Source: Rhizoclosmatium globosum | Lineage: Eukaryota; Chytridiomycota; Chytridiomycetes; Chytridiales; Chytriomycetaceae | NCBI GenBank assembly: GCA_002104985.1 | Contig: MCGO01000023.1 | Coordinates: 124,001-188,000 of the forward strand | DNA length: 64,000 bases | Direction: 5' to 3' | Program-made: the position numbers and the translations under genes | In this document: piece by piece, positions 56,801-64,000 of the stretch | How positions within the stretch are numbered: the stretch's first letter is position 1 | How the letters are laid out: each line of letters starts with the position of its first letter | Notes under the pieces: generated by a model | The model's input: the letters and a program-made list of their open reading frames with translations, nothing else | Database searches by the model: none | Told to the model about the DNA's origin: nothing

Positions 56801-57125
56801 GCTCTGCGTGAACGAGTTTCTGAACTAGAGCGTGAAGTTGAAAAGCTAAGAGGTACGGAATTGTCTACGTACATTGACAACGATTAACTGATTGTCCTTT
56901 ACAGCTGAACTGTCAAGCTTTGATGGGTCGTTTATGGATGAACTTGAAGAGCTCAAGAACAAGTACCGGGAAACCATCAAAGTAAACATCAAATATGAGG
57001 AGCACATCCGACGGTTGTGCGATGCATGTGGTTACTCATCGGAGCGGATTCTGTCACAACCTTTTAGACGGCATGAACCCTCAACTAATAGTTCATCATC
57101 TCGACGTGAAGAATCTGATCAATAA
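47899..57125 (+). CDS. CEP290: CEP290 ciliary transition-zone coiled-coil protein
   Basis: CEP290 bridges microtubule doublets and membrane at the transition zone and gates ciliary entry. Around 25 exons with short introns (about 45-70 nt) give roughly 2300 residues, almost all coiled coil. The match is specific: a block GVFGLKES...IRDKEIATLAKKINDFEIQVSDF followed by ENEELRARLGI and K-I-D-L-S, and later LAGKQRHLYRDYHICKKE. The C-terminus carries a Ser/Thr-rich acidic linker (about 55.1-55.6 kb), more coil, and ends with a Cys-x-x-Cys-containing segment (RRLCDACGY). Two one-base losses show in G-rich spots: near 54677 (restoring GKDKDSHSRSGS) and near 56056 (restoring R-E-E-K-A-E-A). The start at 47899 matches an N-terminus reading DLISRINIDRML. 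Its presence implies a flagellated zoospore stage. Confidence 0.87.
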
Positions 57126-57220
57126 ACAGAGAATAACTGGGTTTAATTGTTCAAATCACGTTCAACGTGGTGGCCAATGGCAGAGTTCCAGCGAAATCCT
57201 CCTTTGACCAATCCAATTCA

Positions 57221-59281
57221 ATGGCAGTCAAACAGCGAAAGACTCCCACACCGTCACCGGCATCAAGCGAGAAGGAAACAGCGACTGTCGAAGCCAAAGA
57301 ACCGAAACGAAAGCCAAGGGAAATCACGGATGAATTAGGAGACTTTATCCTGCTCATCTTTCTGTGTACGTGTCAAAGTGCCAAAGAGAACCCAATTCAA
57401 GCTTACCTTTTTTGTGCACCAGATTTGCTCCAGGGAATTCCGATGGGCCTCATCTTTGGCTCAGTTCCGTTTCTTCTGAAGGCAAAGCTGAGCTACAGCG
57501 ACATTGCCCTGTTCTCGCTGTCATCGTATCCGTACTCACTCAAGGTACCCACCCTCGCTGCAACCTTGCTTATGTTTAATACATTTAATACATGTGGTGT
57601 AGCTGCTGTGGTCGCCTATTGTGGACTCAATCTATGTCAAGAGTATTGGACGACGAAAGAGTTGGATCGTGCCCATTCAAGTAACCTGACTCCTTTAACC
57701 CTGATGAAATACTTACAACAATACTTAGGCAATAACTGGAGTCTTTCTTTGGTTCTTGCCCGATCAATCGATCATTACGTTTCAATCGAAAACACTGACC
57801 CTGTCCCAGTCACATTTCTCGCTTTAACCTTCGCATCGCTCATCTTTCTCTGCGCAACTCAAGATATTGCTGTTGATGGATGGGCTTTGACGCTGCTTAC
57901 GGAAGAAAACAAGGCATATGCTTCCACTGCTCAGAGTGAGTAACTTCCTTCTCCCCCCAAAACATTCATTCACACCTTCTCATTTTATCAGCTATTGGAC
58001 TCAATACCGGTTATTTTCTGTCCTTTACCGTCTTTCTTGCCCTCAACTCGAAAGAGTTCTGCGTCAAATATCTTGGCTACAGCAGCGAACTTATCTTACT
58101 TGGACAATATCTTTCTTTCTGGGGTGTTATGTTCTTGTTGTGTGATGTCTGGCTTATTTTTATGAAGAATGAGGTTCGTTCTTGTCAAATCACGTATCTG
58201 AATACCTAACTTTTCTACAAAAGGGCCTCGAGGCAGATTCAGTTGGCGAGGACGATATTTCGACGGTGTATAAAGAGATTTTCCAAGTCATCTCGTTACC
58301 CAGTTGAGTCCTCTTGATTGGAATGTTTGAAATATTAATCATACCCGCCAATAGATATGAAGAGGCTTATTTTCATGACCATGGTATCAAAAATCGGGTT
58401 CATGGCTCACGATTCCGTGTCTGCATTGAAACTTCTGGAGAAGGGATTCTCAAAGGAAGACTTGGCTTTGACTGTACTCATTGATTTCCCAATTCAAATC
58501 TTTGTCGGATACTATGTGGCTAAGTGGAGTAGTGGTCCCAAACCGTTACGACCAGTACGTTTGGTTTTGTGAGGGATTTCCATGACTGACTCGTTTATTC
58601 AGTGGCTCAACGCATTCTATGTTCGATTGGGATTCAGTGCTCTAGGAATGCTGATTGTCCAAAATGTACCTGAGAAAATTGATACATCGTTCTTCATATT
58701 CGTCATCATTACGTCTGTCCTTAACTCCATGATTTCGTGAGTTTTATCTTACCCTGTCCGTAATATCATTGAATCCTGTTTTCTTCAGCACTGTAATGTT
58801 CGTCGGTATCGGAAGCTATTACACCAAGATCTCAGATCCAAGAATCGGAGGAACATACATGACTCTGGTAAGGTCTTATCGGAAGGCTTGGTGAATGCTG
58901 ATGATATTCGCCACAGCTCAACACAATCAACAACCTCGCGGGAACTTGGCCGAAATACTTTATTTTGCAATCTGTAGAATACCTGACGGATGCGCAATGT
59001 ATTCTGCCCCCAGAAGCTGGACACGAACCATTCAAGTGCACATCTGACTCAACAAAACCCAGTGCAAAACGCTGAACGGACTTTGCGACAAGAAAACGGA
59101 CGGATATTATCCAGTCAGTATTGCGTGTGTTTTGACGGGTGTGATTGTCTTGTTTACAGTCGTGAGGCCGACCGTCAAGTTTTTGGAACGGGTTCCGGAT
59201 TTAGCTTGGAGAGTGCCAAGGGAAGGAGATGAGGAAGAGAGGGAGCTTTTGGCCAAAGGTGGTGTCGCCAAGAAAGATTAA
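57221..59281 (+). CDS. SLC33A1: Acetyl-CoA transporter (AT-1/SLC33A1 family)
   Basis: This major-facilitator-like carrier moves cytosolic acetyl-CoA into the ER/Golgi lumen for protein and glycan acetylation. Nine or so exons with short introns give about 560 residues and roughly 12 TM helices. Family marks: DLLQGIPMGL and FGSVPFLLK, ATQDIAVDGWALTLL, SIGLNTGYFLSFTVF, KIGFMAHDSV, ISDPRIGGTYMTL and NTWPKYF-like GTWPKYFILQSVEY near the end. The hydrophilic N-terminus is Lys/Pro/Ser-rich. Met 57221 is taken as start; an in-frame Met at 57167 lies only 42 bp after the CEP290 stop. All exon frames agree, no frameshift seen. Same strand and very close to CEP290; shared transcription is possible but not shown. 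Confidence 0.85.
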
Positions 59282-59351
59282 AGATGAAGGAGGTTGGGAT
59301 TCTAAATAAATTACTTGCGTTTTATCTATCTAACGTACGAAAAAATAAATC

Positions 59352-62300
59352 CTAAAGAAGCATTTGTGCACCAATCTAGCGGGAATTTAGCATCGTGTCA
59401 ACAAGTACAACAAAAATACTCACTTCCAACGTGTCTTTTGCAGGAAGGTTGAAATATTCAATCTTTCCCTCCGTGTTTGAACTAATGGCGCTATATGACA
59501 GTACGCGAAACTTTTTGATGAAGTCCTTCTCATCCTTTTTGGTGCTGACCAATTCTCGTCCCACAACGAACGTAGGTCTCTCCTCAGCACCTATTCGAAG
59601 ACCCCTCTTTCTCGCCCTTTCCACAGCTGTCACAGTATCGATGGAACGCTCAGCATAGCCATACGAAATCACCAATCGGTAAATCCCAGCCACTGGATCC
59701 ACGGTCCTAAACACCACTCGCTCTTCCTCCGCAATAAAAGGGGCCGTAGAAGATATCGCCGTCATACACACGATATTCGCCGGAAGAGACCGCAACTGCT
59801 GAGCGCAAATCCGAAGCACATTTGGAACATCCTCATCCGTGTTGGACACGAAAACAACAGTTCCTTGTGTACGATGGATATGCTTTACATGGATACGGAG
59901 TTCATTCAGTTCAAGCAGACGTTCGTGAAGTTTGTCAGAGATTTCCTTGTTTGTTGTGTACCACGTGTACATCATGTAGAACATACAGAAGGACATGAGA
60001 ATAGCGATCCATCCGTAAGACGCAAATTTACGACATGAAGCAAAGAACAGGAATACGTCGAGGATAATGAAGCAGAAGGAGAACAGGTATGTTTGCCAGT
60101 CTGGTTGATGCCACACATACTTCATGGCAAGAATATAAAATAACGTGGTACACGTCATAGTGATTGTGACTCCGATACCTTTTGAACAGTTAAGTATGTT
60201 TCGATGAGGTTAAAAACCACGAACCAAAGATCTCCGCAATAGCTTCACTACTTCCAAATGAAAGGACAAGGATAATGCTACCACACATCAAAGCATTATT
60301 AAATGCAGGAATGTATACTGAACCGGCGTCCCCTGCATGAGCCGCGGTTGTGTGAGTAGTTTTGATGTTTGGAAAAACACGAAGGGAGATCTGTAGTGTG
60401 AAGAAAATATTAAGTTTTAGCAATATAATGCCAGCTGTGACTTACTCCTTGATCAATCAAAGTGAAGCATCCACTAATTGTAGCTTGCGAGGCGATGATG
60501 GCGGCAAACGTCGCGAGAACAAGAACTACATATTTCATGGGCCTATTCGATATGTAAGTTGATTATTTCACGCGGTTTATCAATCTTACTGTGGAACTGA
60601 GTTGAAAAAGGGGTGTGATCCAGCATCGGGATTATTTATCAAATAAGCGCCTTGCCTAAAAGATTTTTTTAGCTGTTGGAAACATTGAAAAGTGAAATTT
60701 ACCCCAGGTAGCTACAGATAATCGCGGGATAGACAATCGCCAGAAAAGAGACACGAATTGGCAGGGTTTTGAAGTGCCCCAAGTCTGCGTACATAGCTTC
60801 CACTCCCGTAACAGCTAAACCCTGTTTTGATCATCAGTAAATTACACCACGAAGCTAATGGTATTCCGTACACGTGACTTGTAATTACAAAGGCATTATT
60901 TGAATTTGATGTGAATAGGTTTACAATCATATGCGGGCTAAATGCCTTCAAAACAGTGTAGTTTAAGGTAATATTGTACAGGCCGACTCCAGCAATGACT
61001 AGAAACCACAGGAGCATAATAGGACCGTAGAATTTCAAGCTTTTGCTGGTTCCAAATCGTTGCAGCATAAATAATATGAACAAGACAATACAAGCTAAGG
61101 CTATTGTTCCCTGTCGCGGAAGATGACCTCTAAATGACAAGTTGGGTTATATTCCACTCCCCTTAACTTCAAAACTTACTCTGAATAATCCTGAACTCCT
61201 TCGAATGCTGACAAAACACAGATAGCAGGAGCGATAAACTAGTGGTTTATAATTGGTAAGTTAAGGTACTCTTAAGAGAATGGGCAGCACTTACACCATC
61301 AGCTAATAAACAGCTGGCGCCAACTATTGCAAGGTTGAAAATGTACACTCGATATTTAAATAGAACGTGATCCTCATTATCCAGTGGTAATAAAGAAACA
61401 AGAGCCCAAGTTCCACCTTCACCGTTTTTATCCGCTGCGAAAAATCACTCAGCGTGAAGTTTCCGATTAAAAACACGCACCTTTTAATACAAAGATGATA
61501 TATTTCACGCAACAAACAAGCGTGATGACCCAAATCAAGAACGAGATTGATCCAAGAATCACTGTTTCATTGACGACCGATGTATCAATCGTATGACCTC
61601 CATGTTCCCCACCCTCAATAATGAATGTCGAAAATATAGTCTTAAGTACAAAAATAGGCGAAACACCGATATCCCCGTAAACCATTCCTATTTTATCATT
61701 TAGTTTATAAACATGACAATTTGTGTAAAAACAATACAAACCAATAGCTCCCATTGACAGCATAAACACTTTCTTGAAGTTCATATTGTTATCAATACGA
61801 GGTGGGGGTGGAATACATAGAGCAGCACCCAAAGACATACGTTTCTCCTTATTTATCTTCGGCTTTTTGACAATCGGAGCATCTGAGTCTTGAAAAAGTG
61901 GGTTCACGTATCCAGTCGCGACTGAGTTAATACTCATTGTTGAGCCTGCAGCCTGAAACATTGCGCTTCCTCCACCGTTTGTCACTTGACCCATGGATGC
62001 TGCTGGTTGTAACGGAACTGTTTTTACAATCGCATTTCGAGCGAGAGTTGGGGCAACTGAAGCTGCTCCGAGCGATAGTTGCGCTGCTGATTTCGGTGTA
62101 GCACAAGTCGCAGATCGTAACAAGTTCTCTCCCGTTGGCTTCATACTGCTTCTCCTGCTTCCGCTAGTCGTAGAACGCGTAACTCCAAGCTTATCGAGCT
62201 GCGGGACATCTGAACTTGTAACTACTTCTGTTGTGGGAGTTGCCTTGTTCTCTGCGTCAGAAGACTGCGGAATATCGCTTGCTGATCCGGATATATCGAT

Positions 62301-62473
62301 TTGCGGTGTTATTTGAGAATTTTGGGACTGTGATGGATCACTGTCCGGCAACGCTATGGAGACTCTCTTTTTGGGGACAGCAGTTTTTCCTCAGGAGTAT
62401 CTTCAGTAACAGCGATGACGATGGACGTTTCCACGACCTTTTCCGGTATCGGCGTACTTTCTTCAGTACTCAT
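59352..62473 (-). CDS. KUP/HAK-type potassium transporter
   Basis: High-affinity K+ uptake at the plasma membrane, typically K+/H+ symport. Several exons; the last one is short: after D-T-L-E an intron (GTGAGT...CCGCTAG) leads to I-G-A-Q-M-L-L and a stop at 59352. The N-terminal about 190 residues are Ser/Thr/Pro-rich and cytosolic. The family signature is G-M-V-Y-G-D-I-G-V-S-P near 61.68 kb, the first TM pair; about 12 TM helices follow, then a cytosolic domain. One base is missing at a CCCC tract near 62372 (plus strand GGGG), where S-P-K-R-E-S becomes S-P-K-K-R-V-S-I-A-L-P; the Met at 62473 then starts the frame. It lies tail-to-tail with the acetyl-CoA transporter gene, 70 bp between stops. 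Confidence 0.82.
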
Positions 62474-62607
62474 TTCGAAAGGTTCTATGTGATATCCCTG
62501 GCTCTGGGCGTCCGTGGGATTGAGAGGGCAACGTTGTGACAAACTTGAAAATCCCACCCAAAAAGACAGTAAAGTGATTGCACGAAAATCAAGATTTATT
62601 TACCAGA

Positions 62608-63626
62608 TTACATTCGTTCGAATAACCACCATTTAGTTGCCTCGTCATTTTCTTCTAACGCTGCTGGACCAGGAAGTAAACCCGCGTCGACAACGATTGA
62701 CTTCATTCTTTTTGAAATCAATTCAGGCCATGTTTCGTGGATTTTTTGAATGACTCCTGTAAAGAGCCGCTCGTTTCCGAGTTCGGAAAAGTGAATCCCA
62801 TCAGAGAAAAAAGGATTCCACTCCTTTGTTTGGAATCCGGGAAGTTTATACCTCTTTTCTGGCATAAATACGTCCCATGTATTCAGAGTTTGTAGCTGCT
62901 TCTTCGCCCATGGCTGAGAAACGTTTTTTCGAATTTTGGCTACAGTTTCCAAGCAGGCATCCCGATAGAGGATTGAATCTTCTATAGTGTGTGCTTTCCC
63001 TCTACTAGGCGGAGGAGTCATGACAAGAATTCGGGATTGAGGAGCAGAAGTGTGCATCGTCAGAATGATTTCTTCTAAATACTGATAATACTTTTCCAAA
63101 GGCACATGTTGAGGCATAGTCTCTGATGAAAGATCATTTGTTCCAACAAGCAGAGTCATTAATTTAACGCGATGTGAAGGAATGTCACGAAGCAAAGGCT
63201 CAATCACAAACTTGAGCCAGTATGAGTTGTAAAACCCAAAGCCATGAACGAGAACAATAGCTTTACGCGAGTAATTTTGTATCATACGTTGTCCCCAGCC
63301 GCCCATTGCGTTGACCCCCTTCTATTCACATGTTATCACACGTTTAGTTGCATCCTGCTTCAGAGTCCAGAAAGCTGACAAACCTCAGTCAAGGAGTCCC
63401 CAAACAGCACAATATAATCATATTCTAAGTTATTCTTGATCTTTGTCACGACAGGTTCTTCAATTCGCATGGAAGTGTTGTTCGTTTCCACCAGTGAAGG
63501 CCCACCAGTGCTAGTCATAATCTGAGCATCACAACTTGTGCCTCTGAACAAGAAAAACAGATTCAAGCAGCATAGGAAGAAGCATATGACCGTGGTGGCG
63601 TTGGGTTTCAGTTTTGATGACTCCAT
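62608..63626 (-). CDS. Membrane-anchored SGNH hydrolase (copy 4)
   Basis: Two exons: 63380s-63626 and 62608 to about 63321. Start MESSKL; signal anchor ATTVICFFLCCLNLFFLF. Exon 1 ends YIVLFGDSLTE, then a phase-0 intron (GTTTGT...GTGAATAG), then A-M-G-G-W-G-Q-R-M. GTND (with LVGTNDLSS), PPPSRG and DGIHF complete the SGNH set, so all catalytic positions are visible. The intron position after GDSLT(D/E) is the same as in copies 1-3. Longer C-terminus than the others, ending ATKWWLFERM. Intact frame. A Met upstream (63698) would add a hydrophobic leader but is less likely. Confidence 0.82.
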
Positions 63627-63745
63627 TTGATGTGTGATGGAATTGTCAGCTGCTTGGACAAAACAATAATGAAGAGAGAACATATTCACTTCAACCAATA
63701 GTAATAAAAGTATTGCAAAATTTACTTGTTTAAAATGGAAAAAGA

Positions 63746-63818
63746 TGCCGCCTGCGTGGATCGAACACGCTACCTTAAGATCTTCAGTCTTACGCTCTTC
63801 CAGATGAGCTAAGGCGGC
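63746..63818 (-). tRNA. tRNA-Phe (GAA)
   Basis: 73-nt cloverleaf: acceptor GCCGCCT/AGGCGGC, D arm with AGCTCATCTGGAAGAGC, anticodon stem TAAGA/TCTTA around CTGAAGA, T arm GCGTGTTCGATCCACGC, discriminator A. It lies 120 bp upstream of copy 4's start. Confidence 0.95.
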
Positions 63819-64000
63819 TGATTGTGAAACGGCATGTTTTTATCAAGCTAAGTTGTACAAGCTGACTAAACCTGCGAATATCGGCTCATCCTTCCTGCCA
63901 GATGCAAAACAGGTGTATTTATACCGTTTGAAGTAAATTAACCTTTTTATCATCATTGGGAGACTCGCAAAAGCATCCAGAAGATTCGAAAGCTGCTTAA

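Noticed and set aside
1..64000. CRISPR arrays, bacterial operons, Shine-Dalgarno sites
   Set aside because: None seen; introns, tRNA structure and gene families are eukaryotic throughout.

Overview
The window looks like nuclear DNA of a zoosporic, early-diverging fungus, most likely a chytrid. The evidence: many short GT..AG introns (about 42-76 nt, often phase 0); a CEP290 gene, whose product belongs to the ciliary transition zone and is absent from non-flagellated Dikarya; fungal-type proteins (CFEM-like, KUP/HAK K+ transporter, F-box/LRR, SGNH hydrolases); MCM9 and a class C receptor, which most Dikarya lack; and dispersed tRNA genes. The lineage call is inference.

Layout. 0-6.4 kb: the end of a TPR gene, a small secreted B-lectin-like protein, a two-domain SGNH hydrolase, an unassigned gene and the replication licensing factor CDT1. 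6.6-10.2 kb: initiator tRNA-Met, Leu and Glu tRNAs, two tRNA relics and about 1.9 kb without assignable coding. 10.3-16.8 kb: a membrane protein, an F-box/LRR protein, an FkbM-like methyltransferase and MCM9. 17-22.1 kb: six tRNA genes around a MYND-finger gene. 22.2-26.3 kb: a 4.1-kb DNA transposon with imperfect terminal inverted repeats and a 6-bp flanking duplication; it carries a DUF3987-type P-loop ATPase and a disrupted retroviral-type integrase. 26.5-33 kb: small secreted CFEM-like genes, a glycine-zipper membrane protein, a second F-box/LRR gene and a uridine kinase. 33.2-34.1 kb: an inverted copy of the tRNA block at 21.3-22.1 kb. 34.6-45.6 kb: an LRR/GPI-type surface protein, a coilin-like gene with a duplicated 3' region, tRNA-Leu, a seven-helix protein, a third F-box/LRR gene and a class C GPCR. 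45.6-63.8 kb: two SGNH hydrolases, CEP290, an acetyl-CoA transporter, a K+ transporter, a fourth SGNH hydrolase and tRNA-Phe.

The genes do not form one pathway. The clearest themes are replication licensing/repair (CDT1, MCM9), a dispersed family of membrane-anchored SGNH hydrolases that share an intron immediately after the catalytic-serine block, a dispersed F-box/LRR family, and duplicated tRNA blocks next to a transposon.

Many otherwise well-conserved genes are broken by single-base frameshifts. Most sit in short homopolymers and nearly all look like a missing base. This looks more like residual assembly error than mass pseudogenisation, and coordinates in those genes should be read with that in mind.

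The most interesting candidate system is the transposon at 22.2-26.3 kb, which pairs an integrase with a DUF3987 primase/helicase-like ATPase. A 19-20 bp element conserved about 50 bp upstream of every tRNA-Glu(CTC) copy is also worth following up.
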